The notes beneath the pieces are model-generated. The model saw only the letters and a program-made list of their open reading frames with translations. It did no database searches and was not told the DNA's origin. The position numbers and the translations under genes were made by a program. From Fontivita pretiosa (GTDB taxonomy: Bacteria > Planctomycetota > Phycisphaerae > Tepidisphaerales > Tepidisphaeraceae): a stretch of 64,000 bases of DNA. Shown here piece by piece: positions 8,075-16,128 of the stretch; positions within the stretch are counted from its first letter, which is position 1, and every line of letters starts with the position of its first letter. The stretch covers positions 1,612,001 through 1,676,000 of the forward strand of contig NZ_CP191258.1 in assembly GCF_050410795.1 (NCBI RefSeq), written 5' to 3'.

Positions 8075-8863
8075 ATGGATGATTCCAATCGCGTTTCCGA
8101 GCAGCGTGGTGCGGGCGTGGCGCGGGCCGGCCCTGCCGGTGATCGGCGGCGCGCCGGCGCCGGTCACCGCGAAGCCCCGACGGGCCGGCGCGCTCAGGCA
8201 ATCGACTGGCCGCTCTGGCTGGCGCGGATCGAGCGGCACCGCCGATTGCTGCACCGCCGCCAGCACCAGAGCTTCACCCGACTGTCCGATTCCGGCCTGG
8301 TCCTGGCCACCTGCAACAGCTTCCGCGTCGACGGCATCGATGTGGATCAGGCGACGGTCTGGCAGGCGCTGTCGCGCAGCCCTTCGCAGCGGCGCATGCG
8401 CTCGCGCGCCATCCAGCGAATCCGCAATCACGTGGCGATCCTCCACAGCATCGACAACGCGCTGCGCCGCGGCCAGCCACTCAAAACTGCCGCGGTCATC
8501 CGCTGGTACACATCGATCGCGGGCGGGCTTTCGATCACCGAAATCGGATCGGACAAAATCCGTCGACTGGAGCACATCGTGCGGCGAATCAACTCTCCGC
8601 ATCTGCGATTGCGGCCCGCACTTCAGGAGATCGCCCGCACCTACGCCGAGTTGATCAGCGACCCGCTGTTCCCCGCCTTCAACGGCATTCTGGCCAGACT
8701 CATCCTGCGCTATCACCTGGGAAGATGTGCGCTGCCGCCGGGAATCGATGGCCCCTCGATCCCGCTCCAGACACCCTGCACGCCAGACCAGGTGCTCGCC
8801 CACCTGCTTGCCGGTATCTGTCACTGCTATGAGCAGGCACAGGCAAACCGCGATCGGGAATAG
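8075..8863 (+). CDS. Fic-like protein with degenerate catalytic motif
   Basis: About 262 residues, all helical. The layout follows Fic-domain proteins: NSFRVDGIDVDQATVWQAL (where Fic proteins have a S-x-x-E-G-N inhibitory helix), a helix NHVAILHSIDNALRRGQPL followed by an (I)RWYTSIAGGL segment, and then DPLFPAFNGILARLILRYHLG in the place of HPFxDGNGRxxRLL. The catalytic His and the GNGR loop are not conserved, so AMP transfer as in Fic enzymes is doubtful. The start at 8075 is an ATG without a good ribosome site; earlier GTG starts are possible because the frame is open upstream. It follows the second amtB in the same direction with 79 bases between. Similarity to Fic is inferred from layout only. 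Confidence 0.5.
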   Translation: MDDSNRVSEQRGAGVARAGPAGDRRRAGAGHREAPTGRRAQAIDWPLWLARIERHRRLLHRRQHQSFTRLSDSGLVLATCNSFRVDGIDVDQATVWQALSRSPSQRRMRSRAIQRIRNHVAILHSIDNALRRGQPLKTAAVIRWYTSIAGGLSITEIGSDKIRRLEHIVRRINSPHLRLRPALQEIARTYAELISDPLFPAFNGILARLILRYHLGRCALPPGIDGPSIPLQTPCTPDQVLAHLLAGICHCYEQAQANRDRE

Positions 8864-8881
8864 GTCGCAACGACAAGCCGA

Positions 8882-9958
8882 TCACGCCCCGCCCGCGGCG
8901 CTGGCGGCGGCCAGCATGGCCTGCACCTTGCCCATGATCTTCTTTTCGCAACCCGGCACGCTCAGCACATCGCATTCGGTGCCCAGGATGAACGGATGGC
9001 CCACGGCGGACATCTTCTCCCGCAGCTCCCTGGCCATGCGCATCACGTCATCGCGCGTGCACAGCTCGTCGGAATAGAACTTCTTGCTCGGCAGGTTTCC
9101 GTACAGCACGGTCGTTGGCGGCACGACTCTGGCGTCTTCCCACAGCTTGCGGCTGGAACCCAGACTCAGAATCGCCGGGTCCAACTGCGTGAACCGCTGC
9201 ACCATCCAGGTCGTCAGCTCGCCGCAGCAGTGGAAGAACAGATCCACGCCCCAGGCGTTCATCAGCGACTTCAGCCGCTGATTGTAGCGCATCACGTAGC
9301 GGTCAAAGATGTCCGAGCCAGCCTCGATCTGTTTGGGCGAAATGTAGGCGACGTTGGCCGCCGGCTCGGCCACGAAGATCAGCCGCGCGCCAGCCTGGAT
9401 CTGCCTGGAAATCGACCGCAGGATGATCAGCGTCGAGAGCTCCAGCACCCGCTCGACGGTTCGGACCTCTTCATCGTCGGCGGCGGTGACACCGGACCCG
9501 GCCATGAACAGCGGCGTGATCGGGTCGGCCAGCAGCTTGGTCATCAGCGAGAACGGCCCGATGGTCATGCCGACGGGAATCAGGTCGGTCTGGTCGCGGA
9601 TGAATCGGATGGCGTCGATGTTGGCTTGCAGGCGTGGATCGCTGGGATCCGACAGATGCCGCCGAACCCGCTCGATCACTTCATCGCCGGGACATTGGCT
9701 GAAGTGATACTGGGCGACCTCGTCGGCAGGCACGCCAAGCATCTGAAGCAGGGCGGCCTTCTCCAGCGTCAGATCCATCACGGGCAGCGCCAGAGGCGTG
9801 CCGTATCGCCGCGCCGCCTCCGCCAGCACCGCCCCCAGCCGCGCCCCGTCGTGCAGGATCGCTTCGTGATCCGCATGCTCGCGAAGCACCAGATCCGTCC
9901 CCACCGGCATGGCCAGCCCCCTGGCCGCCAGGTTCAGGTAATACCCACGATCCATCAT
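8882..9958 (-). CDS. Uroporphyrinogen decarboxylase-family protein
   Basis: 358 residues with the URO-D TIM-barrel layout: PVMDLTLEKAALLQMLGVP, then VGMTIGPFSLMTKLLADP (the G-P-F/L-T-x-A strand), GARLIFVAEPAANVAYISPK, and FHCCGELTTWMVQRF near the zinc/tetrapyrrole pocket. The family includes HemE and corrinoid methyltransferases such as MtaA/CmuA. The lack of the HemE N-terminal P-x-W-x-M-R-Q-A-G-R motif argues against true HemE; a corrinoid-type methyltransferase or a divergent decarboxylase is more likely. It runs opposite to the Fic-like gene and ends 18 bases from it. The gene is the last chromosomal gene before the tRNA-inserted island. Confidence 0.75.
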   Translation of the reverse strand: MMDRGYYLNLAARGLAMPVGTDLVLREHADHEAILHDGARLGAVLAEAARRYGTPLALPVMDLTLEKAALLQMLGVPADEVAQYHFSQCPGDEVIERVRRHLSDPSDPRLQANIDAIRFIRDQTDLIPVGMTIGPFSLMTKLLADPITPLFMAGSGVTAADDEEVRTVERVLELSTLIILRSISRQIQAGARLIFVAEPAANVAYISPKQIEAGSDIFDRYVMRYNQRLKSLMNAWGVDLFFHCCGELTTWMVQRFTQLDPAILSLGSSRKLWEDARVVPPTTVLYGNLPSKKFYSDELCTRDDVMRMARELREKMSAVGHPFILGTECDVLSVPGCEKKIMGKVQAMLAAASAAGGA

Positions 9959-10002
9959 CTACTCTCCGCAGTTTTGTAAGGATCTTCTGCCCCACGTAGT
10001 AG

Positions 10003-10046
10003 TGGGAGCGGAGGGATTCGAACCCCCAACCAAGGGATTATGAGTC
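10003..10046 (-). pseudogene. 3' half of an interrupted tRNA gene (CAT anticodon)
   Basis: On the minus strand this reads from the anticodon loop to the discriminator: GACTCATAA, stem TCCCT, variable TGGTT, T-arm GGGGG-TTCGAAT-CCCTC, acceptor CGCTCCC, A73. No CCA is encoded. No matching D-arm or 5' anticodon stem is found directly upstream. A matching 5' half occurs 6.6 kb away at 16644-16682: its GGGAGCG pairs perfectly with CGCTCCC and its GGGGA pairs with TCCCT. The gene is therefore cut in the anticodon loop. The TGGTT variable loop resembles tRNA-Ile2. Confidence 0.8.
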
Positions 10047-10199
10047 TGTCAAGACAAAAACACGAATCGTCTCGATTTACCGACTCATTCGCACTCCCGA
10101 CGCCCCACGCAAAGCCCCTACAGGCACGGCTTTCGGCCCAAAACGAGCCGCACGCGGGCGAAATTCCCTTGAGACACGCAACCGCGTCTCTTTAGGCAC

Positions 10200-10272
10200 T
10201 GGCCCCGCACGGACTCGAACCGTGAACCAAGCGGTTATGAGCCGCCTGCTCTAACCATTGAGCTACAGGGCC
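10200..10272 (-). tRNA. tRNA with CAT anticodon (probably tRNA-Ile2, lysidine type)
   Basis: The minus strand gives a complete cloverleaf: acceptor GGCCCTG/CGGGGCC with A73, D-arm GCTC-AATGGTTA-GAGC, anticodon arm GGCGG-CTCATAA-CCGCT, variable TGGTT, T-arm CACGG-TTCGAGT-CCGTG. CCA is not encoded. The anticodon is CAT; GGCGG-CTCATAA-CCGCT-TGGT is close to the enterobacterial tRNA-Ile2 pattern rather than elongator tRNA-Met, but the two cannot be separated with certainty by eye. It lies inside the island that broke another CAT tRNA. An 8-bp hairpin (GAGACGCG/CGTGTCTC) follows it on the minus strand. Confidence 0.92.
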
Positions 10273-10434
10273 GGACGATCAATCATAGCGATGCTTCGCG
10301 ACGTGTGAAGGATGCCGCCCAAACGCCGTACAAACGGCAAATAACGCGCAAATGCACCGCAGAAGAGAAAATCGGTCAAGACCGCACCACGGGCGAGGAC
10401 GCGACTACCCGTTTCTCAGGTTAGCTTTTGGGGG

Positions 10435-10468
10435 CTGACCAGGAGCTATTCCCAAATCCTGTGGACGG
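10435..10468. repeat. Left terminal inverted repeat of the IS256-family element
   Basis: Begins CTGACCAGGAGCTATTCC and ends CTGTGGACGG. It pairs with 11811-11844, 28 of 34 positions identical by eye. Confidence 0.75.
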
Positions 10469-10478
10469 CCGCGACAGG

Positions 10479-11723
10479 TTAAGCGGCGATTCGTTCTCCG
10501 TCGACGAACACGATGCCGTCGATCAGGTCCTGCAATCTCTCGCTCCCGTTCAACTTTCTCCAGCGTGACTCGGCCTTGCGGGCCAGTTTGAAAGCCATGG
10601 CGATTCCCGCCTCACGAGAGCCCGGGCCCTTGGTGCGGTAGGTTCGCAGCCGCACCGTCGCGAACGTGCTCTCGATCGGGTTGCTGGTCCGCAGGTGCTG
10701 CCAGTGCTCGGCGGGAAAGTCGTAGAACGCCAGCAGCTCGGCCCGATCCTTCTCCAGACAATCCGTGGCGCGCGGCCACTTGGCGCCGTACACCTCGATG
10801 AAGCGGTCGAACGCCTTGGTGGCATCCGACCGGGTCGCCGCCATCCAGATCTGGTGCAGCATCGTCTTGGCCGCCGGCTGCTCGCCTTTGGGCAGCTTGT
10901 CCAGCACATTGCAGGTCTTGTGCACCCAGCAACGCTGATGGCGGGTCGAGGGGAACACCTTGCCCAGGGCGATCCAGAAGCCCAGGGAGCCGTCCCCCGT
11001 GGCCAGCCTGGGCGCGATCGCCAGCCCGCGGGATTTGCAGTCCAGCAGCAAGCTTGTCCAGCTCGTCTCGCTCTCGCGCTGCCCATCGACCATCGCGATC
11101 AGCTCCTTGCGGCCATCGGCAGTCGCGCCCATCAGCACCAGTAAACACGGGCGATCGTCGCTCAGCCGGCAGCCGAAGTACAAGCCATCGGCCCAGACAT
11201 AAACGTAATGTTTGCCCGACAGATCCCGCCGGCTCCAGTCTTCGTATTCGCCGTGCCAGACCGCCAGCATCCGCGTCACGCTGGTGGCCGACAACCCCGA
11301 TCCATCGAATCCCAGGTGCACCAGGGCATCGGGCATCTCGCCGGTGCTGATCCCCTTGAGATACAGCCACGGCACCAGTTCCTCGATCGCACGGGTCTTA
11401 CGCAGGTAACGCGGCAGGATCTTGCTGGTGAAGCGGAAGCGCACGCCGTTCTCATCGACGCGGCGGTCGTCCACCCGCGGTTGATGCACTTCGATCGGGC
11501 CGACGCCGCTGAGGACCGTCCGCGGCTGGTGATGGCCGTTCCGCACCACCAGGCGGTGGCCGGCATCGTCCCGATGATGCGCGTTGGCGTTGATGTAATC
11601 GGCGACCTCCTCCTCGATCGCCTTCTGAAGATAGCGGCGGGCGCCCTCGCGGGCGATCCGTTCCAGGGTCAAATCGACCACTGAATCGGTTGCCAGCCGC
11701 AGGGCAAGCGTGGATGATGACAT
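10479..11723 (-). CDS. IS256/mutator-family transposase
   Basis: About 414 residues from ATG at 11723 (MSSSTLALRLATDSVVD). The DDE residues are visible in family context: first Asp in YVWADGLYFGCR, second in LATGDGSLGFW, the H-x-x-C-W-x-H-K block (RHQRCWVHKTCNVLDKLPK) and the Glu in TSNPIESTFATVRLRT. The N-terminal region (RYLQKAIEEEVADYI then RNGHHQPRTVLSGVGPIEVHQPRV) is typical of the family. The frame extends further upstream to 11771, but the family start is near MSSST. The protein appears intact and full length, so the element may be active. Confidence 0.92.
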   Translation of the reverse strand: MSSSTLALRLATDSVVDLTLERIAREGARRYLQKAIEEEVADYINANAHHRDDAGHRLVVRNGHHQPRTVLSGVGPIEVHQPRVDDRRVDENGVRFRFTSKILPRYLRKTRAIEELVPWLYLKGISTGEMPDALVHLGFDGSGLSATSVTRMLAVWHGEYEDWSRRDLSGKHYVYVWADGLYFGCRLSDDRPCLLVLMGATADGRKELIAMVDGQRESETSWTSLLLDCKSRGLAIAPRLATGDGSLGFWIALGKVFPSTRHQRCWVHKTCNVLDKLPKGEQPAAKTMLHQIWMAATRSDATKAFDRFIEVYGAKWPRATDCLEKDRAELLAFYDFPAEHWQHLRTSNPIESTFATVRLRTYRTKGPGSREAGIAMAFKLARKAESRWRKLNGSERLQDLIDGIVFVDGERIAA

Positions 11724-11810
11724 GTGGCGTATCCTTCCTGGCCTCGTGGGCCAAACGGGTTCCTGAATCAAACCAGTTACCCAGGGTACGCCGCTTTTAT
11801 TGCCGCGTCA

Positions 11811-11844
11811 CCGTCCACAGCTTTTGGTCATAGCTCCTGACCAG
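11811..11844. repeat. Right terminal inverted repeat of the IS256-family element
   Basis: Reverse complement begins CTGGTCAGGAGCTATGACC and ends CTGTGGACGG, matching the left end at 10435-10468. Confidence 0.75.
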
Positions 11845-11918
11845 GCTTGAAAAACAGGTACCTCCGGCTGCATGTTGTGGGTTGCTGAACTCACCAACAG
11901 ACAACCGGAGGTGTCACG

Positions 11919-13010
11919 ATGCCAGGCATGGAGGCCAGGCTTGGCAATCGGCGGGCGGAGCTGCGACAGTTCTTGAATCAGTTTTGTCCAGCGCTGGACC
12001 GGGTGTGGCGGCGGTTTTTCTTTCAATCGATCACGGGGATCCTCTTGAGCGGTTCGATGATGGTAGCCCGATGGCTGCGGTTCATTCATGACCGCTGCCG
12101 TGATCGATTCTGGCGCCACAAGCGGCTGCTCAACCAGATCCATCGGGGCAAGTGGGATGCTGCGGCGGTGCTGAGCAAGTATCAGGAACAATGGGACAAG
12201 CGGGTGCAGGTTCGACACGCCGTTGATCATTGATCTGTCCGACCTGCCGCGGCCGCGAGCCAGCAAGCTGAAGTATCTGGCGCTGGTGCGCGACGGCGGC
12301 GAAGGGGAACTGGTCAGCGGCTACTGGTGCCTGGAGATTTACGCCCGCTTGAGCAGGCACTGCATCGCGCCGCTGCTGTTGCGGCCTTACAGTTGAGAGG
12401 ATCCCTCCGTTTCCAGCGAAAACGCGATGATTTTGCAGGGCATGGACCAGGTGCTTGAGGCCAGCGAAGGCCGCGGCGTGCTGGTGATGGACCGCGGGGC
12501 CGATCGCGGTGAGTTGCCGGTTTGCTGGATCGACGCCGGGCGGCGGTTTGTCATTGGCCAGCGTGGCGACAGGCAGGTGATCCTGCCCAATGGCGTTCAC
12601 ATCGAGGTGTCACTGCTGATGGACCGTCTGCTGCAAGCCTCCAGCGGGCCGATCGTCTATCAGCAAGTGAGTCTGCCGGACCGGCCAGAGGCACCGCTGT
12701 GGCTGGTGGCCAAAGTGCTGCCCGGAAAGGATCACCCGCTGTGTTGAGCAGCCTTCGATGCGAAAACCTGCAGCAGGCTCAGGCCGTCTTGCAGTACTAT
12801 CGCTGGCGATGGAGCTGTGAAGAGGCTGCGCAGTTTCTCAAGAGCGGGCTGCACTTGGAGCGGATCGGGCTGCGAACGTACGAATCTTTTGAGCGATTGC
12901 TGCCGCTGGCCATGCTGACGATGGGGTTCATGAGCTGGCTGGCCCTGATGCGACCTTCGCTGATGCAGTGGCTGTGCAAACGCGCGGTGGTGAATTTACC
13001 ACCACGACGG
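11919..13010 (+). pseudogene. Decayed IS4-family transposase
   Basis: Three consecutive pieces in shifted frames make one transposase. Piece 1 (11919-12233) starts MPGMEARLGNRRAELRQFL. Piece 2, after a frameshift near 12210, holds the first catalytic region (FDTPLIIDLSDLPRPRASKLKYL), an in-frame stop at 12394, then the second (GVLVMDRGADRGELP). Piece 3, after a frameshift near 12740, holds YYRWRWSCEEAAQFLKSG, which fits the Y-x2-R-x3-E-x6-K signature of the IS4 family. With at least two frameshifts and one stop it cannot make a full transposase. A short inverted repeat (ACCTCCGG / CCGGAGGT, 11859-11914) sits just upstream. Confidence 0.75.
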
Positions 13011-13059
13011 GTAGGGTCAAGCCTTCGCGACGCCCCCTAGCGAAAGTTGCCCGTTTCCC

Positions 13060-13065
13060 TAATAT
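13060..13065 (+). promoter_or_regulatory. Possible -10 element of the restriction endonuclease gene
   Basis: TAATAT, 9 bases before the ATG at 13075 and within AT-rich CTAATATATAGG. This spacing would place the transcript start at or just before the ATG, so the mRNA may be leaderless; no ribosome site is visible. Confidence 0.35.
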
Positions 13066-13074
13066 ATAGGCACG

Positions 13075-14088
13075 ATGCCGAGAGCTACAGAGGACCTTGA
13101 AGCCCATGCCGCGAAGTTCTGGCCGACTGCGCTCGCCCAGCGCGCGCATACGACCAGCATCGTCCCGAAGCTTCTCGAGTCGCAAGAGAAGTTCATCGGA
13201 ATCTTGTACGTCGCCGACGCCTCACCTACGGCTTGGAAGGACGTACTGGCGGCGACGGCCGGAATGCCCGCGAACCTGTTCCTGAAACATCTGATCGTGT
13301 TGTCCGATGTTAGCGGCGAAATGCTCCAGCGCTACCGCACGTACATCGACAGGTTTTTCTCCAACAGGGCGATGACGTTCCGTTGGAAGGATGCGGAGCA
13401 CACGTACAAGTTCTGTTCGTGCGACAGGTGCCGAACGTGGACAAACCGCGTTCTGCAAGTCGACGGAGCCGGGCTTGCTCGCCCGGCGAGTCTTACCGAC
13501 CCGATGCAAGACGTGGCGATGCTTCTCATCCACGGCGGCACGTCGATTGAACCTGGCTTGCCTGATGACCTCATCGAAAAGTGCATCATCGGTTCGCTCA
13601 TCGGTAGAAAGCGTGAACTCGATACGTTTGTGCGACAGCGGTATATCCACGTTAGCCGTATCACGGGCGGCGCGACTGCAAACACGATGGGCCAACTGTG
13701 TCAGGCCTACGTCAGAGAGCATCTACAGAATGCGCTCCCGAATTGGGACTTCTCAAAGCACACGATACCGGGCATCAGCCAGAATGCGGGCCGCACTGAT
13801 ATGTCGTTTGACTTGGTTGCCGAGTCGCCGACGCGGAAGTTCTGCGCAATCGAAGTGAGTTTCCAGGTAACAACCAACAGCACTATTGAGCGTAAGGCTG
13901 GCCAAGCCGCCGACCGCCAACGGCTCTTGCATAAAGGCGGGCATAAGATTGCTTACGTGATTGACGGCGCGGGCAACTTCCAACGACGTTCCGCACTAGC
14001 CACCATCTGCCAGCACAGCGATTGCACCGTCACCTTCAAAGATGAGGAATTAGACGCGCTCGCAGAGTTTCTACGGAGAATGGAGTGA
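13075..14088 (+). CDS. Putative type II restriction endonuclease
   Basis: 337 residues, lower in GC than the chromosome. The last third has the layout of a PD-(D/E)xK nuclease: GRTDMSFDLVAESPTRKFCAIEVSFQ gives Asp246 in one strand and Glu260 in the next (I-E-V-S), where K is replaced by S, followed by QVTTNSTIERKAGQAADR, a helix common after such cores. A Cys-rich CSCDRCRTW occurs at about 115-122. It is followed after 255 bases by a DNA methyltransferase on the same strand, which is the main reason for the restriction call. I do not recognise the exact enzyme family or its target site. The ATG has no ribosome site but a -10-like sequence close upstream. Confidence 0.6.
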   Translation: MPRATEDLEAHAAKFWPTALAQRAHTTSIVPKLLESQEKFIGILYVADASPTAWKDVLAATAGMPANLFLKHLIVLSDVSGEMLQRYRTYIDRFFSNRAMTFRWKDAEHTYKFCSCDRCRTWTNRVLQVDGAGLARPASLTDPMQDVAMLLIHGGTSIEPGLPDDLIEKCIIGSLIGRKRELDTFVRQRYIHVSRITGGATANTMGQLCQAYVREHLQNALPNWDFSKHTIPGISQNAGRTDMSFDLVAESPTRKFCAIEVSFQVTTNSTIERKAGQAADRQRLLHKGGHKIAYVIDGAGNFQRRSALATICQHSDCTVTFKDEELDALAEFLRRME

Positions 14089-14103
14089 CTAGGGACGACT
14101 GAC

Positions 14104-14256
14104 ATGGCTAGGCGCAAATCCAAGTCGCGTGTGAAGCGGCTCAGCGGGCGTGAGACGGTACTGCGCGGATGCTCGCCCGACCTTCCCGCTAGGAAAGTAT
14201 TACGACGTTGGGGCTCGTTGCGCGGGAATTTATTGCACGCACGGAATTACCTATGA
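14104..14256 (+). CDS. Small basic ORF between restriction and methyltransferase genes
   Basis: 50 codons, MARRKSKSRVKRLSGRETVL at the start; very rich in Arg/Lys. Its TGA overlaps the ATG of the next small ORF (ATGA at 14253-14256), which in turn overlaps the methyltransferase start, an arrangement typical of translational coupling. No family is recognised and it is too short to judge coding quality; it could be a small nucleic-acid-binding regulator or chance. Confidence 0.25.
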   Translation: MARRKSKSRVKRLSGRETVLRGCSPDLPARKVLRRWGSLRGNLLHARNYL

Positions 14257-14360
14257 GAGTGAAGAATGCAATTATGACCGCGCAACGTGCCGCGAAGAAA
14301 ATCCGTGCTGCGATAGAAGCGCAACCTATGGACGTTAGGACCTATGGCTCATCAAAGTGA
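14253..14360 (+). CDS. Second small ORF overlapping the methyltransferase start
   Basis: 35 codons starting MRVKNAIMTAQRAAKKIRAA, predicted to be a basic amphipathic helix. It overlaps the upstream small ORF by ATGA and the methyltransferase start by 17 bases. It may serve only to deliver ribosomes to the methyltransferase start. No homolog is recognised. Confidence 0.25.
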   Translation: MRVKNAIMTAQRAAKKIRAAIEAQPMDVRTYGSSK

Positions 14361-16128
14361 GAATTCGAAGCGGCTCACGATTCACACGCTCGACGTGTCG
14401 AATCTAAGTGCGCTTCCCACGCCTAGTCGGGAGAGTGCAGCCGTTTGGCTTTTCGTTTTGCCGTTTGGGCGCACGATTGCCGATGCTGAGAACTCCGAAG
14501 CATGGTTCGCGGCGATTCATCGCTTTGCGCTGTCACTTCACGAGCAGTCTGTCGTCGCGATGCTTACATCGGCGCAGGATGCAGCGGAGACCTGGCCGCG
14601 TCTGAGTGATGTGATGCAGTTTCAGCTTTGGGTTGCCGTGAAGCTCGATAAGCCGATCGTTCGCACTGCGTGCCAGCTTCCCGAGCATCATGCGGCGCTG
14701 TTGATCCTGTCGAAATATCGAACGTCGCTAAAGCACACTAAGACGCGAATCGGTTACACGTACTGTCCGGCATGCGACAAGACAACCAAGGATTATGGCG
14801 GAAAGAAACACACGTACCACGAATACGGCACGTTACTTTCCGATGTTTGGCGAGACATCGTGTACAAGCCCGGCGAGCATCCGACCGACATTACGACGCG
14901 ACTGGCCGACCTTTTCGGTCTAGACCCATTTCGCAAGCTCACGGTTGTAAATCTTGGTGGCGTTCGTTCGTTGCATCCGAAGCAAATTGAGCCGGAAGCG
15001 AGCCCGACGCCACGGGGCGGAAGTCGGACGCAACTGGAATCGCGGCTCATCAACGGTGACTCACTTGCGGAGCTTCGCAAGCTACCCGACAACTCGGTTG
15101 ACTTCTGTTACGCCGATCCGCCGTACAATCTCGCGAAGCGTTACGACTCATGGGACGATGCCATTGACGTGAAGGAATATCTGGCGTGGTGTGACAGTTG
15201 GATTGACGAGCTTGCCCGCGTGCTGCGTCCGGGTTGCACTTGCGCCGTGCTGAACATTCCGATTCTCGCAATTCGACACTTTCAGCACATGAAACGCGAG
15301 CTTGTATTTCAATCTTGGATTGCCTGGGAAGGGTTGAGCCTACCCGTGCGGATGATTATGCCCGCACATTACGCGACGGTCTGTTTTTCCAAGGGCGTGG
15401 CGCGACCACTTCCGGGACTTACGCGAAAGTCTCACACCCCGCTGGAGCAGTACGCGCTTACAACGCTTCGAGAGAATTATTGCGTGCGTCAAGCGTGCGT
15501 TGCGATGCGACAGCGTGCGCGACATCCCGACCGCGAGCCAATTACCGACCTTTGGTGGGACATTCATCGGCTCAAGCACAACTCGCGTCGTGTAGATCAT
15601 CCATGCCAACTGCCGCCCGCGCTCATGCGGCGGCTCATCGCCTTGTTCACGAATGAGAATGAGCTAGTGCTAGACCCCTTCAATGGCGCGGGCACGACCA
15701 CGCTTTGCGCCGCTGGTCTTGGGCGACGATACATCGGAATTGAATTGTCAGAGAAGTATCACGCAATCGCGCTGGCGCGACACAAGCTATTGCAAGAGGG
15801 CGGCGACCCGTTTGAGAAGGTGAACGGAGTGCCCAAGGCAAAGAACAGCCGCGTCGAACGCATCGGCGGCATACGCTACGAAGTTCCGAAGAAAACATTG
15901 CAGCTTGAAGTGAAGCGCGTCGCGAAGATATTGGGGCATATCCCTTCTCGCGATGAGCTTGAGCGATACGGGAAGTATCCGATCAGGTATTACGATGAGT
16001 ATTTTATTAGCTGGGGTGAAGTGTGCGCGGCAGCTCGCACAACGGGCATGAATGAAACTCGCAACGGGCCGAAGGTCAGTGTGGCGATTCATCAACCGAC
16101 GCTTTTTGATCCAGTATTGCCCAAATAG
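14344..16128 (+). CDS. Site-specific DNA methyltransferase (beta-type, DPPY) with degenerate N-terminal copy
   Basis: 594 residues. The active domain has motif IV DPPY at 258-261 (FCYADPPYNLAKRYDSW), TDLWWDIHRLKHNSRRVDHPCQLP, and then the SAM-binding DPFNGAGTTTLCAAGLGRRYIGIE, so motif order is beta (catalytic before SAM). It methylates adenine N6 or cytosine N4. The N-terminal 200 residues look like a second, inactivated methyltransferase: GTLLSDVWRDIVYKPGEHPTDI at 162-183 parallels the TDLWWDI...DHPCQLP block, preceded by CPACDKTTKDYGGKKH. The last 75 residues (AKILGHIPSRDELERYGKYP then SWGEVCAAARTTGM) resemble the homing-endonuclease-associated repeat. With the gene at 13075 it probably forms a type II system. 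Confidence 0.82.
   Translation: MAHQSENSKRLTIHTLDVSNLSALPTPSRESAAVWLFVLPFGRTIADAENSEAWFAAIHRFALSLHEQSVVAMLTSAQDAAETWPRLSDVMQFQLWVAVKLDKPIVRTACQLPEHHAALLILSKYRTSLKHTKTRIGYTYCPACDKTTKDYGGKKHTYHEYGTLLSDVWRDIVYKPGEHPTDITTRLADLFGLDPFRKLTVVNLGGVRSLHPKQIEPEASPTPRGGSRTQLESRLINGDSLAELRKLPDNSVDFCYADPPYNLAKRYDSWDDAIDVKEYLAWCDSWIDELARVLRPGCTCAVLNIPILAIRHFQHMKRELVFQSWIAWEGLSLPVRMIMPAHYATVCFSKGVARPLPGLTRKSHTPLEQYALTTLRENYCVRQACVAMRQRARHPDREPITDLWWDIHRLKHNSRRVDHPCQLPPALMRRLIALFTNENELVLDPFNGAGTTTLCAAGLGRRYIGIELSEKYHAIALARHKLLQEGGDPFEKVNGVPKAKNSRVERIGGIRYEVPKKTLQLEVKRVAKILGHIPSRDELERYGKYPIRYYDEYFISWGEVCAAARTTGMNETRNGPKVSVAIHQPTLFDPVLPK

Larger units (their letters stand above)
10435..11844 (-). mobile_element. 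IS256-family insertion sequence
   Basis: A 1410-bp element with 34-bp imperfect terminal inverted repeats and one complete transposase gene on the minus strand. The repeats at 10435-10468 and 11811-11844 share CAGGAGCTAT and CTGTGGACGG with 6 scattered differences. No matching 8-9 bp target duplication is evident (TTTGGGGG left, GCTTGAAA right), which suggests recombination after insertion, or that the ends are a few bases off. It abuts the IS4-type remnant on its right. Confidence 0.8.

Noticed and set aside
10003..10098. A 96-nt tRNA with GGGAGTG at its 5' end
   Set aside because: GGGAGTG at 10092-10098 can pair with the acceptor end with one G-T, but no D-arm or anticodon 5' stem fits (ACAGA does not pair with TCCCT). 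The true partner is the half at 16644-16682, which pairs without mismatch.
11808..12266. Minus-strand ORF over the IS4 remnant
   Set aside because: It is a shadow of the transposase remnant; no motif, and the plus-strand fragments carry the catalytic signatures.
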